Counted from the stretch's first letter, positions 35,723 to 45,322 are shown. The stretch is 64,000 nucleotides of DNA from Rhodobacterales bacterium LSUCC0387 (GCA_015689775.1 WVSR01000001.1:1489501-1553500), one strand, 5' to 3'. Program-made: numbers and translations. The notes: generated by a model not told the origin, from the letters alone.

Positions 35723-36904
35723 ATGGAAGACGGCGACAGGCTTCACGTGGTGACGGCGGATCACATTTCGGATCAACGCCGCCGTTTGGGAAAAACCCTT
35801 GTCTGGGGATCAGCCGCGCTGATGGCCTTGATCTTTGTCCTACAGACCCTTGATGGAATTGGCACGCTGACCATCGGGTTTGAAAATTGGCGGCCCTCTC
35901 TCTATGCGTATCTATTCTGGTCAACCTGCCTTTGCGTGTCGCAGGTTCTGATCCGCGGCGAACATGGCAAGCGCACTTTGTTCGTCCTGCCCGCCGCGTT
36001 ATTCGTGATCTCTATGGTGGTGTTCCCGCTGCTCTTTGGGTTGGTCATTGCCTTTTCAGATTGGAACCTCTCATCGCCTGATGGTCGGCAATTTAATGGC
36101 ATCGACAATCTGCGGCAGATGGCGGGGGATCCGTTCTACTGGAACGCGATGCGCAACATGGTTTGGTATACGGCCGCTATTGTTGTCGAATATGCGATTG
36201 CCTTTGGCCTTGCGCTGTTGCTGAACGGACAAATTCGGGCACGAAAATTCTTTCGTGTGGCCTTCCTTCTGCCATTAATGCTGTCCCCAGTTGCAGTTAG
36301 CTGGATGATCGGCAAATCCATGTTGGAAATTCGCTTCGGCCCGATTTCGCGTTTCATGCGCTATATCGCCTCTGAGCCTTCAGCCGACCTGCCTGCCCCG
36401 CTGTTTTGGATTGGCTCCTATATCAGCGATATTGGACAATGGTTGGGATGGGCAAGCCCGTCCTTCTTCGGCTCTGCGGGGATTGCGCGCGCGATGATCA
36501 TGATGATGGACGCGTGGACGTTCATTCCCTTCATGATGATCATGATCCTTGCAGGGCTTCAGGCAATCCCCCGCGAATTGTTCGAAGCGGCCGAGGTCGA
36601 TGGCGCCTCGAAATGGCGACAATTCTGGGAGGTGACCTTCCCCTTGATGTTGCCCGTTTCCATCACTGCTATTTTGATCCGCATTATCTTTAAATTGAAA
36701 TTGGCGGATATCATCATCAATATCACTTCGGGCGGGCCTGGTGGCGCGACCGATAGTGTAACCAGCTTTATTTTCCGAGAATATCGTGACCGATCTAATG
36801 TGGGATATGGCACGCTTTTGGCGATTGTTTATTTGGTTGTGATCGTGATTGCGATGACAATCCTGATGAAACTGGCAGATCGCTGGATGAAACCGAGGTA
36901 TTAA
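35723..36904 (+). CDS. Carbohydrate ABC transporter permease (MalF type)
   Basis: A 393-aa membrane protein with the CUT1 EAA loop (EAAEVDGASKWRQFWEV near residue 290). An extra N-terminal segment of about 100 residues with additional hydrophobic helices precedes the transporter core, as in MalF. It pairs with the permease that starts two bases downstream. No strong RBS is visible (GGGCGATAGGC). Confidence 0.87.
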   Translation: MEDGDRLHVVTADHISDQRRRLGKTLVWGSAALMALIFVLQTLDGIGTLTIGFENWRPSLYAYLFWSTCLCVSQVLIRGEHGKRTLFVLPAALFVISMVVFPLLFGLVIAFSDWNLSSPDGRQFNGIDNLRQMAGDPFYWNAMRNMVWYTAAIVVEYAIAFGLALLLNGQIRARKFFRVAFLLPLMLSPVAVSWMIGKSMLEIRFGPISRFMRYIASEPSADLPAPLFWIGSYISDIGQWLGWASPSFFGSAGIARAMIMMMDAWTFIPFMMIMILAGLQAIPRELFEAAEVDGASKWRQFWEVTFPLMLPVSITAILIRIIFKLKLADIIINITSGGPGGATDSVTSFIFREYRDRSNVGYGTLLAIVYLVVIVIAMTILMKLADRWMKPRY

Positions 36905-36905
36905 A

Positions 36906-37823
36906 ATGTCGGCGCAGATTTTCAAAGACAGCGACACTGACCGCAAATTTCGTCCCGTTTGGTATCTCTCGCGCGGGCTGATCTATGGCGTGTTGATCCT
37001 TTGGGCCATTGTGTGTCTGTTTCCAATTTTTTGGACAGCCACAACGGCCTTTAAGACCGCGCCTGATGTGATGCAGGGCAATATCATCCCTTGGATAGAT
37101 TTCACGCCCAATTGGTTGGGGTGGAGGTCGCTTGGCCTGTCACCTGACACGATTGGAAATGAATCCACTGTGCGCGAGGAATTTCTAAAGCGTTTTTGGA
37201 ATTCGACCGTAGTCTCTGTCACCGCTTCACTCTTCGCGGTAGTCTTGGGCAGTTGCGCCGCCTATGGCCTGTCGCGGTTTAGCTATAAATTTGGATTCAT
37301 GCGCAATTCGGATATCTCGTTTTTCTTCCTCAGCCAGTTGATCCTACCGCCTGTGGTTTTGGCCCTGCCCTTTTTGGTTTTGTATAAATCGCTTGATCTT
37401 CTCGACACGCGGATTGGGTTGATCTTTCTTTATACTCTGACGGTTTTGCCTATTGTCATTTGGATCATGCGGGATCAGTTCAGCTCGATCCCAACCGAGT
37501 TGGAAGAAGCCGCCTTGGTTGATGGTTTGTCGATCTGGGGGGCCTTTAGCACCATCGTGATGCCAATCGCCTTGCCCGGTATGGTGGCCGCGTTCATCTT
37601 ATCGCTGGTGCTGACATGGAACGAATATTTCTTTGCTGCGCTTCTGACCTCATCCGCAGCAAAGACCTTACCCGTGATGGTGGCGTCACAAACGGGGTCA
37701 CAAGGCATTTCATGGTGGTCTATGGCGGCGCTTTCCTTTGCGGCGATTGTGCCCTTGATCATTATCGGGATCATCCTTGAGCGATACATCATCAAAGGCA
37801 TGGCAGCGGGAGCGGTGAAATAA
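36906..37823 (+). CDS. Carbohydrate ABC transporter permease (MalG type)
   Basis: A 305-aa inner-membrane permease with six hydrophobic segments and the EAA loop EAALVDGLSIWGAFSTIVMP near residue 200. It completes the importer with the previous permease, the ATPase at 32716 and the binding protein at 33991. Its stop overlaps the start of the mutarotase gene by one base (TAATG). Confidence 0.88.
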   Translation: MSAQIFKDSDTDRKFRPVWYLSRGLIYGVLILWAIVCLFPIFWTATTAFKTAPDVMQGNIIPWIDFTPNWLGWRSLGLSPDTIGNESTVREEFLKRFWNSTVVSVTASLFAVVLGSCAAYGLSRFSYKFGFMRNSDISFFFLSQLILPPVVLALPFLVLYKSLDLLDTRIGLIFLYTLTVLPIVIWIMRDQFSSIPTELEEAALVDGLSIWGAFSTIVMPIALPGMVAAFILSLVLTWNEYFFAALLTSSAAKTLPVMVASQTGSQGISWWSMAALSFAAIVPLIIIGIILERYIIKGMAAGAVK

Positions 37824-38278
37824 TGCTGAAGGGCATTGATCAGCGCCTCTCTGCTGAAATCATTTATGCGCTGATGCAAATGGGGCATGGGGATGATCTG
37901 GTGATCTGCGACATTAACCACCCCGCCGTGACAATCGCAAAAGAGACAACATATGGCAGTCTGTTGGATATGGCGGGGTGCGATATTTCGACCGCCACGC
38001 GCACCATTCTGTCCCTCATGCCGCTTGATAGCTTTGTCCCTGCCCCCGTTAGGCGGATGCAAGTTGTGGGCGACCCAAATGGTGTGGTTCCCATTTTCGA
38101 CAAGATGCAGAAGGTTCTTGATGCCTCGAATGGCGCGCCTGTATCGGTCGAGGCCTTGGAGCGATTTGCCTTCTACGAGGCCGCAAAGCGGGCCTTTTGC
38201 ATCATTCGTACCGCCGATAGCGGGCCTTACGGCTGCTTTATCCTGAAAAAAGGTGTTGTGGATTTAGCACCGCTATAG
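37823..38278 (+). CDS. RbsD/FucU family sugar mutarotase (second copy)
   Basis: A 151-aa FucU-like protein starting MLKGIDQRLSAEIIYAL with MGHGDDLVICDINHP, collinear with the copy at 32233 but clearly diverged, so not a recent duplication. It is co-translated with the permease (TAATG overlap) and ends the plus-strand transport operon. A FucU-type mutarotase beside the lactonase-like hydrolase and SDR further on fits deoxyhexose or aldose oxidation. Confidence 0.88.
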   Translation: MLKGIDQRLSAEIIYALMQMGHGDDLVICDINHPAVTIAKETTYGSLLDMAGCDISTATRTILSLMPLDSFVPAPVRRMQVVGDPNGVVPIFDKMQKVLDASNGAPVSVEALERFAFYEAAKRAFCIIRTADSGPYGCFILKKGVVDLAPL

Positions 38279-38293
38279 CGAGCGGCGGGGGTG

Positions 38294-39034
38294 TTACCTC
38301 AGGCGCTTGCGCATCTCAGCCATGATCAAGGAAACCCCTTTCGCGCCAAGCTCTGGTGTGGCCTGAGTCGCGCTGGACGTATACCATACGGTGTTTTCCG
38401 CCATGCGCGCAGCCTCGACCACATCAGGCGCAAGTGCCATCATCAGGGCGGTTTCCCCCGCACCCGCATGATCAAAGGGATAATGCGCCGTAACCTCAGG
38501 CCCCATAAGCGGGTGAATTTTGATCCAGTTGAACGGATCACTGCCCGTGGCATGGTCGGCATAGTAATCTGCCATAGCATTATCCCCCCACCACCCTTCG
38601 CCACGCGTCTCTTGCAGATACCGAAACAAGGCGCGCCGCGCCGCGAATTTAAAAGCCAGATCGGTTGGCATACCTGCGGTGAAATTTTCTGATTGGTGAT
38701 GGATAATACCGTGAATATTGCGAAACCCGATGCGCAAAAGCGCGACAAACATATCCTCCGCCAGTACCGCAATCTTGGATGCATCAATATCCATACTGCC
38801 AGTGCCCTCTGGCCCCGCAACCGCATAGCTGGCCGCGCCATAGGCAAAGGGCGGCAGGATCACCAGATCCATCTCCGCCTCAAGACGCGTGAGGATCTCT
38901 GTAACCGCCAAGAGATCCATCCCAACGGCCATATGTTCGCCGTGATATTCCATAACCCCAAGCGCCAAGGCGACAGGCGTTTTTTCGGCAATCGCGTGCC
39001 GAATTTGATGGGGCAACATCCGCTCAAACCGCAT
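38294..39034 (-). CDS. Creatininase family hydrolase
   Basis: A 246-aa protein of the creatininase fold: GVMEYHGEHMAVGMD carries the expected metal ligands (Glu/His/Asp), with further ligands in HHQSENF and DHAGAGETALM. The family cleaves cyclic amides but also includes the ring-opening hydrolase IolN that acts on diketo-inositol in Thermotoga-type inositol pathways. A ring hydrolase acting on a cyclitol or lactone is therefore possible here. Its start overlaps the FGGY kinase stop by one base, and it is the last gene of the BtpA-M42-kinase operon. Confidence 0.82.
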   Translation of the reverse strand: MRFERMLPHQIRHAIAEKTPVALALGVMEYHGEHMAVGMDLLAVTEILTRLEAEMDLVILPPFAYGAASYAVAGPEGTGSMDIDASKIAVLAEDMFVALLRIGFRNIHGIIHHQSENFTAGMPTDLAFKFAARRALFRYLQETRGEGWWGDNAMADYYADHATGSDPFNWIKIHPLMGPEVTAHYPFDHAGAGETALMMALAPDVVEAARMAENTVWYTSSATQATPELGAKGVSLIMAEMRKRLR

Positions 39035-40530
39035 TATTGCCCCCCAGATAGGCTATGCGCTACGCCACGGCTGTCTTCATATAATTGGCGGAACAGCTCA
39101 TAGTGACGGGCGTGCGCCACGCTACGGTTGGGCGCCACTTCGTGGGTGGCAGGGTTCCATCTGCTGATATCCTCAGGCTGCGCAGCCCCAATGGCGCAGG
39201 CGGCAAGGAATGCATCTCCAAATGACGCACCGATAGTCTTTTCACAGAGTATCTGCGGGATATTCCCGAAATCGGAGGTTGCCTGTAACCACAGCGGGTT
39301 TTTCGTGCCGCCCCCAACCGCCAAACAGCGTTCAGGCGCATGGTCAATCTCGCGATAGGTTTCGATGACATGGGCGGTTCCCATCGCGATCCCCTCAATC
39401 AAGGCGCGATAGATATCACCACGGCTATGGGTCAGGTTCAGGCCAAAAATCGCCCCTTTTGCCAGCGGGTCATGGATCGGCGTCCTTTCGCCCGAAAAAT
39501 AAGGCAAGACCAAAACGCCATTGGCCCCAACAGAAGAGGCTGCCGCCTCCTTTGCCAACGCGCCAAAGGCCGTGTCCTTGGGCAGGTCAGCGGCAAACCT
39601 GTCGCGGAACCAATGGGTCAGCGTGCCCGATGTGGCAAGGCCCGCCATTGAAGCGTGGCTGTCGGGCCAAAGCCATGGTGCATACCACAGTCGTGCGTCA
39701 CTCACCCGTTCTGCGGTGCGCTGTATGATAAAGATGGTCGAGCCATACATCATCATCATATCACCCGCCTCTTGCACCCCGACACTCAGCGCCTCGGCGG
39801 CGGCATCAATTGTGCCTGCCGTGACGGGGGTGCCAACGACCAATCCCGTCTGCGCTGCGGCCTGTTGAGTCACCCGCCCTGCAATCTCACTTGACCATAA
39901 AAGGCGGGGCAAACGCCGCGTTTCGATGATTTGATCGCTTAAGGATTGCGTCCAGTCCTGCGTAGTTACATCGTAGAGCGGGCTGAAATTTGCGGCCGTG
40001 TAGTGATCAATGACATATTCCCCCGTCAGGCGATGCACGAGAAACGAAGTCGAGGTTAGGATTTTCGCGGTTGCCGCAAAAAGATCGGGATGCGTCTCTT
40101 TCAGCCATAGAATTTTCGGCCCTACAGATTGCGAGGTCAGCGCGTTGCCGCAGCGCGCCAGGATCTGATCTTTGCCAATCTCTGCATTAAGGCGGTCAAT
40201 TTGCGCGGTAGCGCGGGTATCCACTCCATAAAGCACCCCATTCATCAAAGGCGTGCCTGAGGCACCCACGGGCAGCATACAGGGACCGATGGCTGAGGTG
40301 GCGATGCTGGCAATCTCATGCGGATCAATCCCAGACTGGGCAAGCAGCGCCTTGGTGACAGCAACGAAATCACCCCACCAATCTTCCTCTGCGCGATGCT
40401 CGGCCCAGCCTGCGCGTGGCACGATCATCTCATGTCTAACAGCGGCCTGCGCCAAGATCTGACCTACCTGATTGGTCAAAACACCTTTTGTCTCATAGGT
40501 GCCAATGTCTACGCCAAGAAATACGGCCAT
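39034..40530 (-). CDS. FGGY family carbohydrate kinase
   Basis: A 498-aa kinase with the two-domain actin-like fold: GVDIGTYETKGVL (phosphate-binding loop) near residue 6, GTIDAAAEALSVGV near 240, and a FGGY signature region SRGDIYRALIEGIAMGTAH near 370. Closest in feel to xylulokinases or L-ribulokinases; substrate unknown. It would phosphorylate a ketose or polyol delivered by the neighbouring importer. Third gene of the operon starting with the BtpA gene. Confidence 0.87.
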   Translation of the reverse strand: MAVFLGVDIGTYETKGVLTNQVGQILAQAAVRHEMIVPRAGWAEHRAEEDWWGDFVAVTKALLAQSGIDPHEIASIATSAIGPCMLPVGASGTPLMNGVLYGVDTRATAQIDRLNAEIGKDQILARCGNALTSQSVGPKILWLKETHPDLFAATAKILTSTSFLVHRLTGEYVIDHYTAANFSPLYDVTTQDWTQSLSDQIIETRRLPRLLWSSEIAGRVTQQAAAQTGLVVGTPVTAGTIDAAAEALSVGVQEAGDMMMMYGSTIFIIQRTAERVSDARLWYAPWLWPDSHASMAGLATSGTLTHWFRDRFAADLPKDTAFGALAKEAAASSVGANGVLVLPYFSGERTPIHDPLAKGAIFGLNLTHSRGDIYRALIEGIAMGTAHVIETYREIDHAPERCLAVGGGTKNPLWLQATSDFGNIPQILCEKTIGASFGDAFLAACAIGAAQPEDISRWNPATHEVAPNRSVAHARHYELFRQLYEDSRGVAHSLSGGQ

Positions 40531-40545
40531 AGCCCAAGCCCCCCG

Positions 40546-41637
40546 TTAATCGCGGTTGAGATTGAAATCTGGGCCAATTTGCGCAAGCCCTGTTTCAAGA
40601 AGCTGCGAAAGATCCTGTAAATCACTGAGCGCGCAAACCTCGAGACTGGAATGGGTGTAGCGACACGGAAAGCCCAAATCGATTGCGGCAACACCCTGCC
40701 CCATCTGCTGAATATAGGACAGGTCGGTCAACACCCCGACCTGCGCGCTGCGCTGAATGGGCAGATTGGCCACTTTGGCAGCGCCTTCGAACAGGGCAAC
40801 CATCTTTGGATTCGGGATCACGCCATTGAGGGTGCCCCGGCCATGAAAGGAATAGAGTGACATTCCAGGGCCACCGCCCAAAACCATGTCTCCCCGATCC
40901 GCCATGTCAGGTGTGTCGCAGGCCAGCATCAGATCCAATTGAATGGCAATATCAGGCTGCAGAATTTGTGCAGCAGACATTGCACCACGCAAATTGAATT
41001 CTTCTTGAACCGAAAAGACGATGGCAACAGGCGGCCCTGATTTGCGCGCCTTAAGCCGCGCGGCCAGATCCAGAAGAACGGCACAGCCCGCGCGATCATC
41101 AACGGCCGTGCCCGCAATGCGGCCATTCGCCAATTCGATCACATTGGGCCGATAGACCACGGGCGTGCCGATTTGCACTCCTGCGGCCTCTGCCTCGGCC
41201 TTGCTTGTGAAGCCTGCATCGATGCAGATCTGCGGCGTGGTCAAAACCTGATATTTCTCATCAGGGGCGGTTGCGTGATGCGATTTATTGGCAATCACAG
41301 CATCAATATCCCGTCCCTCCCCGATGCAGAGGCGCACCGCCTGAGAGGCTTGTGCGCGCTCTGGCACGCCGCCCATGCGCTCAACCCTGATGCTGCCATC
41401 GCCTTCGATTTTACGCACAAAGAACCCAAGCTGATCCATATGCGCAAAAACCATCAGTGATGGCGCCGCAGGATCGCCTGAAAACCGCGCAATGAGATTG
41501 CCGAGCCTGTCGGTTTCATGCGCAATACCCATTTGCGACAGTCGCGCCGCAATGGCGCGGCGCACCCGATCCTCATGGCCAGACAGGCCCACGATCTGCA
41601 TCAGATCAATAAGATCTTTTTTTAATTGCCTGTTCAT
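40546..41637 (-). CDS. M42 family metallopeptidase-like protein (SgcX/FrvX-like)
   Basis: A 363-aa protein of the M42 aminopeptidase family: metal-ligand motifs AHMDQLGFF near residue 65, GTAVDDRAGC near 180, QEEF near 210 and YTHSSLE near 333. Canonical M42 members have HMDE at the first motif; here the Glu is Gln. Genes for M42 proteins recur in sugar operons, such as sgcX beside sgcQ and frvX in E. coli, where they are not thought to degrade protein for food. Its ATG overlaps the BtpA stop (ATGA). Confidence 0.83.
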   Translation of the reverse strand: MNRQLKKDLIDLMQIVGLSGHEDRVRRAIAARLSQMGIAHETDRLGNLIARFSGDPAAPSLMVFAHMDQLGFFVRKIEGDGSIRVERMGGVPERAQASQAVRLCIGEGRDIDAVIANKSHHATAPDEKYQVLTTPQICIDAGFTSKAEAEAAGVQIGTPVVYRPNVIELANGRIAGTAVDDRAGCAVLLDLAARLKARKSGPPVAIVFSVQEEFNLRGAMSAAQILQPDIAIQLDLMLACDTPDMADRGDMVLGGGPGMSLYSFHGRGTLNGVIPNPKMVALFEGAAKVANLPIQRSAQVGVLTDLSYIQQMGQGVAAIDLGFPCRYTHSSLEVCALSDLQDLSQLLETGLAQIGPDFNLNRD

Positions 41638-42437
41638 CTGATTGCTCGCACCCGATCCATGAAATCCTTAGCCCGATCAGGATCAACTGCGTTCCAAGTG
41701 TGCCCATCCACCTTAAGCGCCGATCCGATAATACAGCCATCCGCGACCCGCATGACATCAGCCACAGTTTCGTGCTTAACGCCTGTATTAGCCAGAACGG
41801 GCGCATCGGGCAAAGCTGCCTTAACGCTTTCCAGATCCTCCATTTTTGCGGCCTCGCCTGTAATGGTGCCAGAGACTAAAACCGCATCAGGGATAGAAGA
41901 GAACACGGCGCTGCGCGCACGATCAGCGATCGAGCGCTGATCAAGGCTATAGGCAAATTCAGCGCTGATATTGAAAAACTTTGCAACATCGCCCGCGCCA
42001 ACACGCGCGCCATAGCGATAGGCCGCCCCCGCATCAGGCGCCCAAACCCCCATATCCGAGGCATAGGTGCCCGTGAAAATCTCACGCACAAAACGCGCGC
42101 CCGTTGCTACGGCCAAGGCAAGGCTTGCCTTGGGATCCCACAGAACATTCACGCCAAAAGGCACCGTGATCTCATCATGCAGCCTACCGATGACATAGGC
42201 CATGGTCGCGGTCGAGGCGGTATCTACATCCAATTCATAGGGGCGATCATTCTCATTTCCAAACATCACTGCATCAACGCCTGCGGCCTGCAAGGCCTGT
42301 AAATCTTTCCTGCAGCCTGCAATCAACCCCTCAATACCTGCCTCTACATTGTAGAGAGGCGCACCTGGCAGGGCGCCGAAATGAACCATGGCGATGACAG
42401 GTTTTTTATCGCCAAAAATAGCTTTGAATTTCTGCAC
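41634..42437 (-). CDS. BtpA/SgcQ family protein
   Basis: A 267-aa TIM-barrel-like protein of the BtpA/SgcQ family: PVIAMVHFGALPGAPLY at the start, GVDAVMFGNENDRPY, and VLANTGVKHETVADV near the C-terminus. Biochemical function is unknown for most members; SgcQ lies in an E. coli sugar operon. A longer frame opens at 42470, but GTG 42437 has GGGAGAG five bases upstream and gives the usual family N-terminus. First gene of the operon, with the GntR-type dyad 74 bases upstream. Confidence 0.84.
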   Translation of the reverse strand: MQKFKAIFGDKKPVIAMVHFGALPGAPLYNVEAGIEGLIAGCRKDLQALQAAGVDAVMFGNENDRPYELDVDTASTATMAYVIGRLHDEITVPFGVNVLWDPKASLALAVATGARFVREIFTGTYASDMGVWAPDAGAAYRYGARVGAGDVAKFFNISAEFAYSLDQRSIADRARSAVFSSIPDAVLVSGTITGEAAKMEDLESVKAALPDAPVLANTGVKHETVADVMRVADGCIIGSALKVDGHTWNAVDPDRAKDFMDRVRAIR

Positions 42438-42489
42438 GATACTCTCCCATGCGAGACTTGCGCGAGACATAGCCTAACGTGAAACCATC

Positions 42490-42522
42490 TTGCATCCAAG
42501 GCAAAACATACTAGCATGTTAG
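42490..42522 (+). promoter_or_regulatory. Divergent promoter with GntR-type operator CTAGCATGTTAG
   Basis: The dyad CTAGCATGTTAG (42511-42522; complementary strand CTAACATGCTAG) lies between the BtpA operon and the aldo/keto reductase gene. On the plus strand a possible -35 TTGCAT (42490-42495) and -10 TAGCAT (42512-42517), 16 bases apart, place the dyad over the -10 box, fitting repression. Second of three related sites (33854, 42511, 47067). Confidence 0.55.
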
Positions 42523-42540
42523 TTAAACTTCAGAGGGCGC

Positions 42541-43569
42541 ATGATGATGAAATTTCGCAATTGGGATCGCCTTGGAAATGGCGGGCTGCGGCTAAGCGAG
42601 CTTGGGTTTGGCGCGGCCCCTTTGGGCAATCTTTATCGCGCAATTTCCAAAGAAGATGCTCAACAAACCCTACAAGATGCGTGGGGTGCAGGGTTGCGGT
42701 ATTTCGATACTGCGCCGCTTTATGGGCTTGGCTTATCTGAGACGCGGATCAATCATTTTCTGCGGGGCAAACCGCGAGAGGATTACGTGATCTCGACCAA
42801 AGTTGGGCGGCTGATGCAGGTCACATCCCCCGAGGCGCGGGACGGGTTTGGGAAATGGTTTGATGTGCCCGCGCGGCGCGAGGTGTTTGATTACAGCTAT
42901 GATGGCGTGATGCGCTCTTTTGAGGCCTCGCTCGAGCGGTTGGGAATAGACCGCATTGATGTGCTTTATGTGCATGATCTTGACCTCTTCACCCACAAAA
43001 CCGATGCCTTACTTGAGGAAAAGCGCGCCGCATTCATGGGGGGTGGCTTGGCCGCGCTAACCGCGTTGCGTGATCAAGGGGTGATCACCGCCTTTGGTGC
43101 AGGCCTGAATGAATGGCAAGCGTCACAATGGCTGGCCGAGCGTGGCGATTTCGATATCTTCCTTCTTGCGGGCCGCTACACGCTGCTTGAGCAAGAAGCG
43201 CTTGAAACCTTTCTACCCCTCTGCGCGGAGCGTGGAATTGGGATTGTCATTGGCGGCCCCTATAATTCGGGCATTTTGGCGACAGGCGCGCGCGAGGGGG
43301 CGTATTTCAATTATGACCCTGCGCCGCAACACATCTTGGACAAGGTCGCAGCGATTGAGGCAGTTTGTGCCGCGCATGATGTGCGCATTGTCGATGCCGC
43401 CTTTCGGTTTCCGCTGATGCATCCATCGGTGATCTCAGTGATCCCAGGTGGGCAAAGCCCTGCAGAAATGGCCAGCAATCTGCGCGCAGCACAGGCACAA
43501 ATCCCGCCGGCCCTTTGGTCTGATCTCAAATCCGCAGGATTGATGCGCCAAGACGCACCGACCGCCTAA
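42541..43569 (+). CDS. Aldo/keto reductase, aldose 1-dehydrogenase type
   Basis: A 342-aa AKR: GFGAAPLGNLYR near the N-terminus, catalytic Asp and Tyr in YFDTAPLYG, Lys in STKVGR and His in YVHDLD. The subgroup includes D-threo-aldose / L-fucose 1-dehydrogenases, which oxidise the aldose to a lactone. The next gene is a lactonase-like hydrolase, so oxidation then lactone opening is a natural pair. Three ATGs in a row lie at the start; AGAGGG precedes them. Confidence 0.86.
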   Translation: MMMKFRNWDRLGNGGLRLSELGFGAAPLGNLYRAISKEDAQQTLQDAWGAGLRYFDTAPLYGLGLSETRINHFLRGKPREDYVISTKVGRLMQVTSPEARDGFGKWFDVPARREVFDYSYDGVMRSFEASLERLGIDRIDVLYVHDLDLFTHKTDALLEEKRAAFMGGGLAALTALRDQGVITAFGAGLNEWQASQWLAERGDFDIFLLAGRYTLLEQEALETFLPLCAERGIGIVIGGPYNSGILATGAREGAYFNYDPAPQHILDKVAAIEAVCAAHDVRIVDAAFRFPLMHPSVISVIPGGQSPAEMASNLRAAQAQIPPALWSDLKSAGLMRQDAPTA

Positions 43570-43588
43570 ATTCGCAATGGGGAAACAA

Positions 43589-44431
43589 ATGATTCAAATT
43601 GATGCCCACCAACATTTCTGGAACCCTGCCCGTGGCGATTATGGATGGATGGATCCCGCCAATGCCACGCTCTATCGCCCTTATGGCCCAGATGATTTAC
43701 GCCCGCATCTGTCGCGTCATAGTATTGATAAAACCGTTTTGGTGCAGGCCGCTCCAACAGTGGAGGAAAGCGCCTACATGTTGGGCCTTGCCGATGCCAC
43801 GCCCTTTGTTGCGGGGGTTGTGGGGTGGATTAATTTTGAAAACCCAGACGATGAGGCAATCTTAGCGCAGTTTGCACAGCATCCCAAATTCGTGGGCGTG
43901 CGCCCGATGATCCAAGATATTGAAGATGATAACTGGATGCTGCGTGCAGATATCGCATGGGCCTACAAAGCCATTGCCAAACATGATCTGTGCTTTGACG
44001 CGCTTGGATTTCCGCGACATTTGGCGAATTTCCACACCATCTTAACCCGCCACAGCGAAATGCGCTGCGTGATTGATCACTGCATGAAGCCGCAAATCCA
44101 CGCGCATAGTGCCGAGACGTTTCAGGTTTGGGCCGATGGCATGGCCGCATTAGCGCGTGACACCAAGGCCTATTTGAAATTTTCGGCCCTTGTGACCGAG
44201 GCAAATGAAGGTTGGACAATCGAAGACCTCCGCCCCTATGCGGATCATGTCTTTGCCTGTTTCGGCGCAGATCGTATCATGTGGGGATCAGATTGGCCCG
44301 TCTGCCGCCTGCGGGCAGAATATGACGCATGGCGCCATGCGGCGGAGGAGCTGACAAAAACCTTAAGCGCAGAAGAACGGGCACGGGTCTTTGGTGGAAC
44401 GGCGGCCGAAGCCTATCGCTTGGTGCTATAG
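43589..44431 (+). CDS. COG3618 amidohydrolase family protein (L-fuconolactonase-like)
   Basis: A 280-aa TIM-barrel hydrolase: metal-binding HxH in IDAHQHFW at the very start, HCMKP mid-protein and GSDWPVC near the C-terminus (catalytic Asp). COG3618 members hydrolyse sugar lactones such as L-fucono-1,5-lactone, L-rhamnono-lactone and 2-pyrone-4,6-dicarboxylate. ATG 43589 with GGGGA upstream is preferred over 43577. It follows the aldo/keto reductase gene and overlaps the convergent ribokinase stop by six bases. Confidence 0.86.
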   Translation: MIQIDAHQHFWNPARGDYGWMDPANATLYRPYGPDDLRPHLSRHSIDKTVLVQAAPTVEESAYMLGLADATPFVAGVVGWINFENPDDEAILAQFAQHPKFVGVRPMIQDIEDDNWMLRADIAWAYKAIAKHDLCFDALGFPRHLANFHTILTRHSEMRCVIDHCMKPQIHAHSAETFQVWADGMAALARDTKAYLKFSALVTEANEGWTIEDLRPYADHVFACFGADRIMWGSDWPVCRLRAEYDAWRHAAEELTKTLSAEERARVFGGTAAEAYRLVL

Positions 44432-45322
44432 GCCAAAGGCGTGGCGCAGTTGCACAGGGGTAATATTGGGCCGCGCCTCAATCGGGGTTGAGACATGAAG
44501 GGCCGCCGCCCCTTGGGCAAAGGCGGCAGCCTCTGCCAAATCCGTACCGCGCGCAATCTCAGCGGCAAGCGCCCCCACGAAAGCATCCCCTGCCCCATGG
44601 GTGGAGATGACAGGGACGCGATGCGCCTTGGCCCCAAAACGGGTGCCGTCCCGCGCTTGCGCGATATAGCCATCCGCGCCCAGTGTAATGATCACCGCAC
44701 GCCCTTCGGTCGCAAGCTGCGTTAAGGCTGCTTCAGGATCGGGCAGGCCATACGGTAGCCCCGCCTGCATTGCGGCCTCTAGGCGATTAACCACCAAAAT
44801 ATTCGCCCGCCCAACCATCAACGCATCACGCGCCAAGGCGGGGGCCGCATTCCAGATGACGATGACATCCTGCGGCAAACGCGCCAACAGCGCGTGATTT
44901 TCCGCAACAGGAATTTCATTTTGCAGCACGACCACATTGGGGGGCGGATCAAGTTGCGCCTGTTGCGCGTTGATTTGGCGGTTCACGCCCGAGACGACTA
45001 CAGCACCATAACTGCCATCATTTTGCACGATGGCCACGCTCATGCCCGAGGCCCCATCACAGGTGGCGAGCATGGAGGTATCGACATCTGCGCGCGCAAG
45101 TTCGGCGCGCAAAGGCTGCGCAAAATCATCCGTGCCAACCACGCCGATCATGGCAACCTTGCCCCCCATGCGAGCGGCTGAAACCGCCTGATTGCCGCCT
45201 TTGCCGCCAAAACGATAGGCCACATCTTGGCCCATCATCGTCTCGTCTGGGGCAGGCAAAGCGGGGGCATTGACAATCACATCTAGATGCAGCGCCCCCA
45301 TCACAAGGATATCAGCGCCCAT
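44426..45322 (-). CDS. Ribokinase family sugar kinase (second)
   Basis: A 298-aa PfkB-family kinase with GGKGGNQAVSAARMGG near residue 38 and catalytic HGAGDAFVGAL near 240. It is a diverged paralogue of the kinase at 31303. Its start lies inside the end of the TIM-barrel isomerase gene (11-base overlap), so it is the third gene of the GntR operon. Substrate unknown. Confidence 0.87.
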   Translation of the reverse strand: MGADILVMGALHLDVIVNAPALPAPDETMMGQDVAYRFGGKGGNQAVSAARMGGKVAMIGVVGTDDFAQPLRAELARADVDTSMLATCDGASGMSVAIVQNDGSYGAVVVSGVNRQINAQQAQLDPPPNVVVLQNEIPVAENHALLARLPQDVIVIWNAAPALARDALMVGRANILVVNRLEAAMQAGLPYGLPDPEAALTQLATEGRAVIITLGADGYIAQARDGTRFGAKAHRVPVISTHGAGDAFVGALAAEIARGTDLAEAAAFAQGAAALHVSTPIEARPNITPVQLRHAFGL

